This document shows positions 27,084-35,602 of a stretch of DNA of 64,000 nucleotides, piece after piece. Location: positions 1,355,001-1,419,000 of the forward strand of contig NZ_CP113783.1 in NCBI RefSeq assembly GCF_029542205.1. Reading direction: 5' to 3'. The notes under the pieces were generated by a model that searched no databases, was not told the origin of the DNA, and saw nothing but the letters and a program-made list of their open reading frames with translations. The position numbers were made by a program, and so were the translations under genes. The first letter of the stretch is position 1; every line of letters starts with the position of its first letter. Source of the stretch: Pseudoxanthomonas sp. SE1 (GTDB taxonomy: Bacteria; Pseudomonadota; Gammaproteobacteria; Xanthomonadales; Xanthomonadaceae).

Positions 27084-27941
27084 TCAATCCGGTGCGCGCA
27101 GCCACTCCAGCCGGTGGCTGGCGCCCGCCTCGCCCAGGGCGGCGGCGAGCGCCGGCAGCACGGGCGCCAGCGCCTTGTCCAGTTGCCAGGGCGGATTGAG
27201 TACCAGCATGCCGCTGCCGGTGAGGCGCAGCGGCGAGTCATCCGGCCGGACCTGCAATTCGGCGACGAACGCCCCCTTGGAGGGCAGCGAGGTCGCCTTG
27301 CGGAAGAACGGCGACAGCGTGCGTCGCTGCTTGATGGGGTACCAGACCGCATAGGTCGCGGCCGGCCAACGCTCCAGGGCATCGCGCAGCGAGGCGATGA
27401 TCTGCGGGTACTCGGCATCCTGGGCTTCGTAGGGCGGATCGATCAGCACCAGGCCGCGTGCGATCCGCTGCGAACCCGCACGGGGTGGCAGCAACGCCTT
27501 CATCGCAGCGTAGCCGTCGCGTGCGTGGACGGCGACGCGGTCGTCGCCGGCGAACAGGTCCTTCAGCGCCTGCGCCTCGTCCGGTTGCAGTTCGCAGGCC
27601 GCCAGCCGGTCCTGGTCGCGCAGCGCCTGCGCGGTCAGCAGCGGTGAGCCGGGGTAGGCGATCAGCGCCCCGACCGGATTGCTTGCCTGCACCGCGCGAA
27701 GATAGGCCTCGACGAGTTCCGGCATGCGCGGCGCGTCGAGCAGCTTGAACACCCCTTCGTCGGCCTCGGAGGTCTTGCGGCTCTCCGTGCCGCCCAGCAG
27801 GTAACGGCCGCGCCCGGCATGCGTGTCCAGCACGAAGAACGGCGCGTCCTTGCGTTTCAGCGCCTCGATCATGGCCAGCAGCACGATGTGCTTGAGGACG
27901 TCGGCATGGTTGCCGGCGTGGAAGGCGTGGCGGTAATTCAT
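27084..27941 (-). CDS. rlmJ: 23S rRNA (adenine(2030)-N6)-methyltransferase
   Basis: 285 aa methyltransferase that modifies A2030 of 23S rRNA. It opens MNYRHAFHAGNHADVLKHIV, which is near-invariant in RlmJ. DTHAGRGRYLL is SAM motif I and LVLIDPPYEAQ the catalytic DPPY motif. The start at 27941 lies only 25 bases from the divergent creB start. Confidence 0.95.
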   Translation of the reverse strand: MNYRHAFHAGNHADVLKHIVLLAMIEALKRKDAPFFVLDTHAGRGRYLLGGTESRKTSEADEGVFKLLDAPRMPELVEAYLRAVQASNPVGALIAYPGSPLLTAQALRDQDRLAACELQPDEAQALKDLFAGDDRVAVHARDGYAAMKALLPPRAGSQRIARGLVLIDPPYEAQDAEYPQIIASLRDALERWPAATYAVWYPIKQRRTLSPFFRKATSLPSKGAFVAELQVRPDDSPLRLTGSGMLVLNPPWQLDKALAPVLPALAAALGEAGASHRLEWLRAPD

Positions 27942-27948
27942 GGCGCGC

Positions 27949-27960
27949 AGCATATATGCT
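27949..27960. promoter_or_regulatory. 12-bp perfect palindrome between rlmJ and creB
   Basis: AGCATATATGCT lies in the 25-base gap between the two divergent start codons. It contains TATATG, readable as a -10 element in both directions, but the distance to each start (7-8 bases) would leave almost no leader on either mRNA. It could be a regulator site or a bidirectional leaderless promoter. Confidence 0.4.
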
Positions 27961-27966
27961 TGCGCC

Positions 27967-28650
27967 ATGCCCCGTGTATTGATTGCCGAAGACGAAGCCG
28001 CCATCGCCGATGCCGTGCTGTATGCCCTGCGCAGCGAAGGCATCGAAGCCGACCACTGCCTGCTGGCGCGCGACGTGGCGCCGCGCGTGCGCGCCGGTGG
28101 CGTGGACGTGGTGGTGCTCGATGTCGGCCTGCCCGACGCCAGCGGCTTCGATGTCTGCCGGGAACTGCGAGGTTTCAGCGACGTGCCGGTGATCTTCCTG
28201 ACCGCGCGCAACGACGAGATCGACCGCGTGCTGGGCCTGGAACTGGGCGCGGACGACTACGTCACCAAGCCGTTCTCGCCACGCGAACTGGTGGCGCGCG
28301 TGCGCGCCCGGCTGCGGCGTGCCGGCGGTACCGTCAAGGCCGCGGAGGGAGAATGGACCGCGCGCGGTGACTTCGCCATCGACCGCGACGGCCACCGCAT
28401 CCGCTACCGGCAGCAGGTGCTGGACCTGACCCGCTACGAGTACGCGCTGCTGGATGCGCTGCTGCAGCGGCCTGGCGCGATCCTCAGCCGTGCGCAGCTG
28501 ATGGACCGCGGATGGGACAGCGACGCCGACAGCGCCGACCGCACCGTCGACACCCACGTCAAGACACTGCGCGCCAAGCTGCGCGCGGCTGGCGCCGACC
28601 CCGACCCGATCCGCACCCATCGCGGCCTGGGTTACGCGATCGAGGCCTGA
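27967..28650 (+). CDS. creB: two-component response regulator CreB
   Basis: OmpR/PhoB-type regulator, 227 aa. Receiver domain: acidic pocket AEDEAA, phospho-acceptor Asp in VVVLDVGLPDASG, Thr in FLTARND and Lys in VTKPFSPREL. C-terminal winged helix: SADRTVDTHVKTLRAKLRAA and HRGLGYAIEA. It is followed one base after its stop by creC, and further on by creD with a cre-tag-like site in front. CreB is known to control envelope and beta-lactam-related genes in enterobacteria and Stenotrophomonas. Confidence 0.92.
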   Translation: MPRVLIAEDEAAIADAVLYALRSEGIEADHCLLARDVAPRVRAGGVDVVVLDVGLPDASGFDVCRELRGFSDVPVIFLTARNDEIDRVLGLELGADDYVTKPFSPRELVARVRARLRRAGGTVKAAEGEWTARGDFAIDRDGHRIRYRQQVLDLTRYEYALLDALLQRPGAILSRAQLMDRGWDSDADSADRTVDTHVKTLRAKLRAAGADPDPIRTHRGLGYAIEA

Positions 28651-28651
28651 G

Positions 28652-30091
28652 ATGCGGCTGGGGCTGAAGCTCGTCCTCGGCTTCTTCCTGATCGTCGGCA
28701 TCGCCGCATTCTTCGTGATGCGGGTGTTCGTCAACGAGGTGAAGCCGGGCGTGCGCCAGGCGATGGAATCCACGCTGGTCGATGCGGCCAACGTGCTGGC
28801 CGAAATGGCCGCCGAAGACCTGAAGGCGGGCCGCATCGCCGAGGGTGCCTTCGCCGGCAACGTGGCCGCGGCGCAGCAGCGCGACCCGAAGGCCTGGGTG
28901 TGGCGTTTCCAGAAGCGCTCGGTGGACTACCGCGTCACCGTGACCGACGCGCGCGGCACGGTGGTCTTCGACTCGCAGGGGCGCGATGTCGGCCGCGACA
29001 ACTCGCGCTGGAACGATGTCTACCGCACCTTGCGCGGCGAGTACGGAGCCCGTTCCAGTCCCGAATCGCCCGGCGACGAGACCAATACGGTGATGCACGT
29101 GGCGGCGCCGATCTACGATCCGGCCGATCGCGCCACGCTGCTGGGCGTGCTGACGCTGTCGCAGCCCAACCGCAGCATCGAGCCCTTCATCGTCGCCAGC
29201 CAGCGCAGCATCCTCTTGCGCGGTGCCTGGCTGATCGGCATTTCCGCCCTGATCGGCGTGCTGATGACGTGGTGGCTGGTGCGCGGCATCGGCGGATTGA
29301 ACCGTTACGCACAGGCGGTCAGCGCGGGTGAACCCGTGCCGCCACCGCGTCCGCGCGCCGACGAGATCGGCGACCTCGGCCGCGCGCTGGAAACCATGCG
29401 CCGCAAGCTGCAGGGCAAGGCGTACGTGGAGCAGTACGTGCAGTCGCTGACGCACGAGATGAAAAGCCCGCTCGCCGCGATCCGCGGCGCCGCCGAGTTG
29501 CTGCAGGAACCCCTGCCCGAAGCGGACCACCAGCGTTTCGTGCGCAACATCCAGACCCAGGAACACCGGCTCACCGAGACGATAGACAAGCTGCTCGCGC
29601 TGGCCGAAGTGGAGCAGCATGGCTGGCTGCAGCGCCGGGAGCGCGTGGACACCGCAGCGCTGGCCGACGAGGTGGTGCAGGGGCTGGATGCCAAGCTCAC
29701 TCCACACGGCGTGGATGTGGTTCGCGTGCCGCAGGCGGGGGCCTGGGCGGTGGAAGGCGACGCCTTCCTGCTGAGGCGCGCACTGGGCAATCTGCTGGAC
29801 AACGCCATCGCCTTCTCGCCGCCCGGCGGCACGGTGGAACTGGCGGTCGAGGCCGTGGATGGACTGGTGCGCTTCATCGTCCGCGACCGTGGACCGGGCG
29901 TGCCCGACTATGCGCGCGAGCGCGTGTTCGAGCGCTTCTACTCGCTGCCCCGGCCCGATGGAGGCCAACGCAGTTCCGGCCTGGGCCTGCCGTTCGTGCG
30001 CGAAGTCATGCGCCTGCATGGTGGCGAAGCCACGCTCGACAACCGCCACGACGGCGGCGCCGAAGCGGTGCTGTCGCTGCCCCGGCTCTAG
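28652..30091 (+). CDS. creC: sensor histidine kinase CreC
   Basis: 479 aa membrane kinase. TM1 LKLVLGFFLIVGIAAFFVM at about 5-23, a periplasmic sensor (about 25-190), and TM2 WLIGISALIGVLMTWWLV; a HAMP region, the phospho-His in SLTHEMKSPLAAIRGAAELL, N box LGNLLDNAIAFSP, G1 VRDRGPGVP and G2 GLGLPF follow. The periplasmic size and the LTLSQPNRSIEPFI part before TM2 fit CreC. Coupled to creB, with the ATG one base after the stop. Confidence 0.93.
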   Translation: MRLGLKLVLGFFLIVGIAAFFVMRVFVNEVKPGVRQAMESTLVDAANVLAEMAAEDLKAGRIAEGAFAGNVAAAQQRDPKAWVWRFQKRSVDYRVTVTDARGTVVFDSQGRDVGRDNSRWNDVYRTLRGEYGARSSPESPGDETNTVMHVAAPIYDPADRATLLGVLTLSQPNRSIEPFIVASQRSILLRGAWLIGISALIGVLMTWWLVRGIGGLNRYAQAVSAGEPVPPPRPRADEIGDLGRALETMRRKLQGKAYVEQYVQSLTHEMKSPLAAIRGAAELLQEPLPEADHQRFVRNIQTQEHRLTETIDKLLALAEVEQHGWLQRRERVDTAALADEVVQGLDAKLTPHGVDVVRVPQAGAWAVEGDAFLLRRALGNLLDNAIAFSPPGGTVELAVEAVDGLVRFIVRDRGPGVPDYARERVFERFYSLPRPDGGQRSSGLGLPFVREVMRLHGGEATLDNRHDGGAEAVLSLPRL

Positions 30092-30098
30092 CCCGCAC

Positions 30099-30114
30099 TT
30101 CACACAGCCTTCAA
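30099..30114 (+). promoter_or_regulatory. cre-tag-like CreB binding site before creD
   Basis: TTCACacagccTTCAA: two half-sites separated by six bases, matching the cre-tag pattern TTCACN6TTCAC except for the last base. It lies 8 bases after the creC stop and 67 before creD, so creD is probably activated by phospho-CreB from its own promoter. The consensus is recalled from enterobacterial work. Confidence 0.65.
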
Positions 30115-30180
30115 ACACGCTTCCTGCCGGTTGCACACCGGCACCGGACGATGCATCCCGTATCCAACCGGGGCATCGAC

Positions 30181-31554
30181 ATGAAGTCATTGAAGTTGCT
30201 GTTGCGTTTCCTCACCGTCGGCGGGCTGGTCCTGCTGCTGCTCATTCCGCTGGTGATGATCCGCGGGGTCATCCAGGACCGCGAGCGTTACCGCACGCTG
30301 GCCGAAACACGCGTCTCCCAGAGCATGGCCGGGCCACAACAGGTGGTTGGTCCATTGCGTGTCGTCCCGTGGCGCGAAGAGCGCCTCGTCAATGCGTTGA
30401 ACGAAGACGGCAAGCCCGAAGTGCGCCGGGACGTGAAGGAAGGCTACCTGCTGCAGACCCCGGCTACGCTGACCGTGGACGGTCGCCTGCAGCCGGGCGA
30501 GCGTCGCATCGGGCTGTACACGGTCAATGTGTACGAATGGAAGGCGGCAATGAAGGCGAGCTTCGCGCCGCTGCAGGTGCCGGGTGCCGACGGGCGCATC
30601 TACGGGCAGCCCTACATGGTGGTCGGCATGGCCGACGTGCGCGGCCTGGTCGGTACGCCGTCGATGAAGGTCGATGGCGTGCCGCGGAAGCTGGGCGCCG
30701 GTACCGGCGCGCTGTCGTCGCGGATGGAAGGCATCCATGCGCTGCTGGAGGTGCAGGGCGGCTCGCTGCCGGCGAGCGAGGTACACCTCGACATGGCACT
30801 GGCCGGCACCCAGACCATCGGCATCGCGCCGATCGCGGACAGCAACGACATCGCGATGAGTTCGCCCTGGCGCCAGCCGCTGTTCGGTGGCCGTTTCCTG
30901 CCCAACAGCAAGACGCTGGGCGATGCGGGCTTCACCGCGCGCTGGCAGGTCTCTTCGCTGGCGAGTGCCGCGCAGAGCCAGCTGGAATCCGCATCCGGCA
31001 AGCTGACGCAGCCACCGTCGTTGAGCGCCACGCCATCCGGCTACGGTGCCGACAGCAGCAGCGATACCGCCATCGACAGCGCAGTGGTCAGCCTGGCGGA
31101 TACCGTGGACGTCTACACGCAGGTCGACCGCGCCAGCAAGTACGGCATCCTGTTCGTGGTGCTGACCTTCGTCGGGTTCGCGCTGTTCGAACTGATCAAG
31201 CGCCTGCCGATCCATCCGCTGCAGTACCTGCTGGTGGGCCTGGCGCTGGCGATCTTCTTCCTGCTGCTGCTCAGCCTGTCCGAGCACATCGCGTTCTGGC
31301 AGGCGTACCTCGTCTCCGCCGCGGCCTGCATCGGGTTGCAGTTCTTCTACCTGTCGGGCGTGCTGCAGAGCTGGCTGCGCGCGGCAGGCTTCGCGACCAT
31401 GCTGACCGCGCTCTACGGCGTGCTGTACATCCTGCTGAAGTCCGAGAACAACGCGCTGCTGATGGGCTCGTTGCTGCTGTTCGGCATCCTGGCGGTGATC
31501 ATGTGGGTCACCCGCAAGGTGGACTGGTATGCGCTGGGCACGGAACTGCGCTGA
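30181..31554 (+). CDS. creD: inner membrane protein CreD
   Basis: 457 aa. It has an N-terminal signal-anchor (LLLRFLTVGGLVLLLLIPLV), a large periplasmic domain with YTVNVYEWKAAMKASF, and at the C-terminus a cluster of four or five short hydrophobic helices beginning KYGILFVVLTFVGFALFELI and ending ILAVIMWVTRKVDWYALG. RLPIHPLQYLLVGLALAIFF is a CreD signature. CreD is induced by CreBC and affects colicin or beta-lactam tolerance; its biochemical role is unknown. The ATG at 30181 follows GGGG. Confidence 0.93.
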   Translation: MKSLKLLLRFLTVGGLVLLLLIPLVMIRGVIQDRERYRTLAETRVSQSMAGPQQVVGPLRVVPWREERLVNALNEDGKPEVRRDVKEGYLLQTPATLTVDGRLQPGERRIGLYTVNVYEWKAAMKASFAPLQVPGADGRIYGQPYMVVGMADVRGLVGTPSMKVDGVPRKLGAGTGALSSRMEGIHALLEVQGGSLPASEVHLDMALAGTQTIGIAPIADSNDIAMSSPWRQPLFGGRFLPNSKTLGDAGFTARWQVSSLASAAQSQLESASGKLTQPPSLSATPSGYGADSSSDTAIDSAVVSLADTVDVYTQVDRASKYGILFVVLTFVGFALFELIKRLPIHPLQYLLVGLALAIFFLLLLSLSEHIAFWQAYLVSAAACIGLQFFYLSGVLQSWLRAAGFATMLTALYGVLYILLKSENNALLMGSLLLFGILAVIMWVTRKVDWYALGTELR

Positions 31555-31561
31555 GGCCGCC

Positions 31562-31987
31562 ATGATCGATCCCGCCACCCTGCATCGGCGTGCACGGCGC
31601 GTGCTGCCCGAGAAGATCGGGACCGACGCGGTCATCGTCGAGGCCATGGACGACGCCACGCTGGCCACGCTGCTGTTCCCGCTCGCGCATCGGCGCAGGG
31701 GATGCCTGCTTTTCAGGCTTTCTTCGCAGACGATCGCCGCCCTGGTTTCGCGCGCGGCCGGTTATCTGCAGGACGCACGCCAGGCCAGGGAAGGCTTGGG
31801 GCGCTGGACGCATCCCCTCACGTACACCGCATGGCGGGATCAGGGCCAGGGTGCATCGCAGCGGTTCGACACGCGCAGCGACGACGGCCGCGCGGCGTTG
31901 TGCCTGCTGCCTGCCGCGGCCTGCGCCGTGTACGTCTGGGACGATCGCGGACTACAACACGCCGACGCATTCCCCGCACCCCGCTAA
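31562..31987 (+). CDS. hypothetical protein
   Basis: 141 aa, starting seven bases after the creD stop, so likely part of the cre operon's transcript. No transmembrane segment or signal peptide. It contains YTAWRDQGQGASQRFDTRSD and ends YVWDDRGLQHADAFPAP. No family recognised; codon use is like that of its neighbours. Confidence 0.65.
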   Translation: MIDPATLHRRARRVLPEKIGTDAVIVEAMDDATLATLLFPLAHRRRGCLLFRLSSQTIAALVSRAAGYLQDARQAREGLGRWTHPLTYTAWRDQGQGASQRFDTRSDDGRAALCLLPAAACAVYVWDDRGLQHADAFPAPR

Positions 31988-32045
31988 CGACGGGACGTCA
32001 TGCGGTTGCCTCGCCCCGGCCGGTGGCGTGCGCTAGAGTCCAGGG

Positions 32046-32651
32046 ATGAACTCTGCGCACACCATCGGCCTCTTCCGTGGGCCGGAAATCACGCCCTGGC
32101 TTGACGATGTCGCGCGCCTGCGCGTGACCGTGTTCCGCGACTGGCCCTATCTCTACGAAGGCGATCCGGACTTCGAGCGCGATTACCTGGCCGCGTACGC
32201 GCGCTCGGCGGAAAGCGTGTTCGTGCTGGCGATGCAGGGCGGGGACGTGGTGGGTGCCTCCACCGGCCTGCCGTTGGCGGACGATACCGAAGCCTTCCGC
32301 CAGCCGTTCCTGGACAGCGGGATGGATCCGGAGGACGTCTTCTACTTCGGCGAATCCGTGCTGCTGCCGGCCTACCGCGGCCATGGCATCGGCCACGCGT
32401 TCTTCGATCACCGCGAAGCGCATGCGCGCGCCCTGGGGCGGTTCGGATGGACGGCGTTCTGCGCGGTCGATCGCGATGCGGACGATCCCCGCAGGCCGGT
32501 CGGGCATCGTAGCCATGAGGCGTTCTGGGACAAGCGCGGCTACACGCGGCAGCCGGGCATGGCGATGCGGCTGGCATGGAACGAGATCGGCCGCGGCGAG
32601 GTGGATCATGCGCTGACGTTCTGGTTGCGCGGACTGGGACTGTCGCGATGA
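32046..32651 (+). CDS. GNAT family N-acetyltransferase
   Basis: 201 aa. DDVARLRVTVFRDWPYLYEG at the N-terminus and LLPAYRGHGIGHAFFDHREA (acetyl-CoA pyrophosphate loop) at about residues 105-125 identify the fold. Family members of this type often occur next to a carbon-nitrogen hydrolase, as here: the last four bases overlap the start of the next gene. The natural substrate is unknown. Confidence 0.85.
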   Translation: MNSAHTIGLFRGPEITPWLDDVARLRVTVFRDWPYLYEGDPDFERDYLAAYARSAESVFVLAMQGGDVVGASTGLPLADDTEAFRQPFLDSGMDPEDVFYFGESVLLPAYRGHGIGHAFFDHREAHARALGRFGWTAFCAVDRDADDPRRPVGHRSHEAFWDKRGYTRQPGMAMRLAWNEIGRGEVDHALTFWLRGLGLSR

Positions 32652-33538
32652 AGGTCGCCGTCGCCAGGTACGCCGTAGGGGCGCCCGCGGATTTCGGTTC
32701 CTTCGCCGAGCGACAGGCCGTTGTGCTCGGTGAGGCCGCCACGTCGGGCGCACGCATCGCCGTCCTGCCGGAATATCTGTCGCTGGAACTGGCCGCGACC
32801 TTCGACAGTGCCACGCGGGCCGACCTGCACGCCTCGCTGGCGGCGATCCAGCGCTATCGCGACGACTGGCTGGCGCTCTACCGGCGGCTGGCGGCAGAAC
32901 TGGACCTGCATATCGTGGCCGGCAGTTTCCTGCTGGCGCATGGCGATGGCCGCTACCGCAACCGCAGCGATGTGTTCACGCCCGCGGGTGCGCACGCATG
33001 GCAGGACAAGCTGCAACTGACCGGTTTCGAGAAGGTATTGGGCGTCATCGAGGGCGGCGACGCGCTGAAGGTCTTCGACATCGACGGCGTGCGTGCCGGC
33101 GTGTCCGTCTGCTACGACGCCGAGTTTCCGCTGCCGGTGCGTGCGCAGGCCGAAGCCGGCGCGCGCCTGTTGCTGGTGCCCAGCTGCACGGATACGGACG
33201 CCGGCGCCACCCGTGTGCGTGTCGGCTGCCTGGCGCGTGCGCTGGAGAACCGGATGTTCGTGGCGCAGGCGGTCACCGCGGGCGAAGCCCCGTGGAGTCC
33301 CGCCCTCGACGTCAACACCGGCGAGGCCGCGATCTTCGCGCCCATGGATCGCGGTCTGCCGGATGACGGAGTGGTGGTGCAGACCCGCGACGACCAGGTG
33401 TGGGCCATCGCGGATCTCGACGTTGAGGCGCTGGAGCGCAGCCGAGCCAATGCCCAGGTGGCCAACGACCGCGACTGGCCGGGGCAATGGCAACCGTCGC
33501 GGGTGCGGGCGAGAGCGGTCGGGTTCGATCTCGTGTAA
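32648..33538 (+). CDS. carbon-nitrogen hydrolase (nitrilase superfamily)
   Basis: 296 aa amidase. The catalytic triad is visible: Glu42 in VLPEYLSLE, Lys121 in WQDKLQLT and Cys155 in VSVCYDAEFPLP. It starts by ATGA overlap with the GNAT gene, so the two are made together, perhaps acting in sequence on one amide or amine. The upstream part of the open frame (from 32576) lies inside the GNAT gene and was not counted. Branch of the superfamily not assigned. Confidence 0.88.
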   Translation: MKVAVARYAVGAPADFGSFAERQAVVLGEAATSGARIAVLPEYLSLELAATFDSATRADLHASLAAIQRYRDDWLALYRRLAAELDLHIVAGSFLLAHGDGRYRNRSDVFTPAGAHAWQDKLQLTGFEKVLGVIEGGDALKVFDIDGVRAGVSVCYDAEFPLPVRAQAEAGARLLLVPSCTDTDAGATRVRVGCLARALENRMFVAQAVTAGEAPWSPALDVNTGEAAIFAPMDRGLPDDGVVVQTRDDQVWAIADLDVEALERSRANAQVANDRDWPGQWQPSRVRARAVGFDLV

Positions 33539-33572
33539 GCGCACCCGGTGGTGCTCCTGCGTGCTTCGGTGT

Positions 33573-33770
33573 TCAGGGTTCCCAGCCGAACACCTCGACC
33601 AGCGGCTTGTCGAACACCTCCGCGATGCGGAACGCGCATTCCAGCGTGGGCGAATATTTGCCGGCCTCGATCGCGGCAATCGTCTGCCGGGTCACACCCA
33701 CGCGCTTGCCAAGGTCGGCCTGGGTCATTTCGCCAGCCAGGAAGCGCAGCGTGCGGATCTGGTCGGTGAC
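33573..33770 (-). CDS. XRE-family helix-turn-helix regulator without a recognisable start codon
   Basis: The minus strand encodes a complete small Cro/CI-type HTH: VTDQIRTLRFLAGEMTQADL, GKRVGVTRQTIAAIEAGKY, SPTLECAFRIAEVFDKPLVE and a final VFGWEP, 65 residues. This matches the YozG-like group (about 65-70 aa). The expected first codon is GTC at 33768-33770, with AGG five bases upstream, instead of ATG or GTG, and no ATG, GTG or TTG occurs in frame between the in-frame stop at 33834 and that point. The first usable ATG (33728) would remove most of helix 1. It may be translated by readthrough from, or re-initiation after, the PAP2 gene (same frame), from a non-standard start, or it may be silenced. 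Confidence 0.6.
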   Translation of the reverse strand, partial: VTDQIRTLRFLAGEMTQADLGKRVGVTRQTIAAIEAGKYSPTLECAFRIAEVFDKPLVEVFGWEP

Positions 33771-33833
33771 CCGGGCCTCAGCCGTAGAGATAACTCGTCG
33801 TCCGCTGTACTTGTCGCTTGGGCAGTGTATGGC

Positions 33834-34385
33834 TCAGCCCAGCAGGCTCACGCCCGGCACCAGCCAGATCGAAAGCGTCGCCAGTGCGCTGCCGATCACC
33901 GTCGCTGCCAGGACATCGCTGGGGTAGTGCAGGCCCAGCACCACGCGCGAGACCGCCACGCAGGCCGCGAACGGGATCAGCAAAGGCGCCAGTACCGGGT
34001 AATGCGCCAGCGCCACGATGGTGAATGCGACCGCATGCAGCGTATGCCCGGACGGGAAGCTGAACTCGTCCAGCGGCGCGATCCATGCGCGGATGCGCAC
34101 GTCCGACGCGAACGGACGGGGTCGCTTCGTCCAGCGCTTCAATGCCTTGTACAGCGTCAACGCGATCACACCGGTCGCCGCCAGGTGCGCCGATGCCGCC
34201 AGCCCGTCCATGCCATCGGCGACGATCAGCGCGGCCATCAGCACGTACCAGAACACGCCATCGCCCAGTCGGCTGACAAGGGCGAAGAAGCGGCGCACGC
34301 CGTTCCATTCGCCCCAGCGATTGGCCAGCAGGCACCAGCCGGTGTCCCGGCCGATGAGGGGATTACGCGGCAGCAACGGACGCAT
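33834..34385 (-). CDS. PAP2-family phosphatase
   Basis: 183 aa membrane phosphatase. The three PAP2 motifs are KRWTKRPRPF, FPSGHTLHAV and SRVVLGLHYPSDV, with about five hydrophobic helices. It would dephosphorylate undecaprenyl pyrophosphate, phosphatidate or a glycan lipid in the inner membrane. Its start lies 23 bases inside the end of the glycosyltransferase gene, so they form one unit, and the substrate may be a product of that enzyme. Confidence 0.88.
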   Translation of the reverse strand: MRPLLPRNPLIGRDTGWCLLANRWGEWNGVRRFFALVSRLGDGVFWYVLMAALIVADGMDGLAASAHLAATGVIALTLYKALKRWTKRPRPFASDVRIRAWIAPLDEFSFPSGHTLHAVAFTIVALAHYPVLAPLLIPFAACVAVSRVVLGLHYPSDVLAATVIGSALATLSIWLVPGVSLLG

Positions 34386-35508
34386 GGTGGCTTCTCCGTG
34401 TCAGGGCGAGGTCGGTCAGCAGGGCATCGAAATCGGCGGACACCTGGTCGGGATGCAGCGCGCGCATCGCGTCGCTGGCGGCGTCGCCCATGGCGCGGCG
34501 CGCCGGGGCATCACCCGCCAACCGCAAGGCCGCGGAGATGAAGCCGTCGTCGCTGTCGACGGCGGCGCCGTGCATGCCATCCACCAGATGCTCGCGCGCG
34601 GCACCGTAGTTGAACGCCACCGTCGGCACACCGCTGGCCATCGCTTCCAGCGTCACGTTGCCGAAGGTTTCGCTGTGGCTGGAAAACAGGAACAGGTCGC
34701 CGCTGGCGAAGTGCCGCGCCAGCGCGTCGCCACGCTGCACGCCGCAGAAGATGAAGTCCGGATGCTCCTGCGCGAGCCGCGCGCGGATCGGGCCATCGCC
34801 CACCCAAACGAACTTCGCGGTCGGATGCTGCTGCCGGATCGCCTCGAAGGCCCGGATCGACAGGTCCAGGTTCTTCTCCGCTGCGATGCGGCCCACGTAG
34901 ATCACCGCCAGGTCGTCCGGCTGCAGGCCCCACTGCGTACGCAGGCGGTCATCACGCCGCGCGGGGCTGAAGTGCTGCGCGTCCACCGCCCGCGCCAATC
35001 GCACCACATGCCGGAAGCCCTGCGACTGCAGGAAGTCGGCCAGTTCGCGCGTCGGCACCAGCGTGGCGTCCGCGTCATTGTGGAAGCGGCGCATCCAGCG
35101 CAGCGCAGTGTGTTCGAGGAAGCGCGCGCCATAGTCGCGCATGTATTCGTCGAAGCGCGTGTGGAAGCCGGTGGCCACCGGAATGCCCAGCCGGCGCGCG
35201 GCGCGCACGGCAGACCACCCCAGCGGGCCTTCCGTGGCCACGTAGATCGCGTCCGGCGGGGACTGCCTCCACTGCGCCAGCAGGCGCCGGGTGGCGGGCA
35301 GGCCGAATCTCAGTCCGGGATAGCGCGGCAGGCTGGTGCCGCGCACGAGCAGCGTTTCATCCGCCGCACCGGCATCGCCCGCCTGCCGTGGGCGTACCAG
35401 CGATACCGCGTGCCCACGCTGGCGCAGGCCGGTTTCCAGCCCCTGCACGGTGAGGGCGACGCCGTTGACCTCCGGCGGATAGGTCTCGGTGACAATGGCA
35501 AAGCGCAT
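34363..35508 (-). CDS. GT4-family glycosyltransferase
   Basis: 381 aa, GT-B fold. The N-terminal half opens MRFAIVTETYPPEVNGVALT and ends with FHTRFDEYMRDYG; the C-terminal half has VIYVGRIAAEKNLDL and the EX7E motif in FSSHSETFGNVTLEAMASG. It resembles the GDP-mannose- or UDP-glucose-dependent lipid glycosyltransferases (MgtA/PimB-like). The ATG at 35508 follows GGAG; a start codon four codons upstream is also possible. Overlaps the PAP2 phosphatase gene at its 3' end. Confidence 0.87.
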   Translation of the reverse strand: MRFAIVTETYPPEVNGVALTVQGLETGLRQRGHAVSLVRPRQAGDAGAADETLLVRGTSLPRYPGLRFGLPATRRLLAQWRQSPPDAIYVATEGPLGWSAVRAARRLGIPVATGFHTRFDEYMRDYGARFLEHTALRWMRRFHNDADATLVPTRELADFLQSQGFRHVVRLARAVDAQHFSPARRDDRLRTQWGLQPDDLAVIYVGRIAAEKNLDLSIRAFEAIRQQHPTAKFVWVGDGPIRARLAQEHPDFIFCGVQRGDALARHFASGDLFLFSSHSETFGNVTLEAMASGVPTVAFNYGAAREHLVDGMHGAAVDSDDGFISAALRLAGDAPARRAMGDAASDAMRALHPDQVSADFDALLTDLALTRRSHHASVAAA

Positions 35509-35602
35509 GCGCAGCTCCACGTTTTGCGCATGCTGAGGGCGGGAGATGTAGCGTGTATTGCAGCGCGGTTACCGGCACATGACGCGGCAGGAAGAACGCC
35601 CC

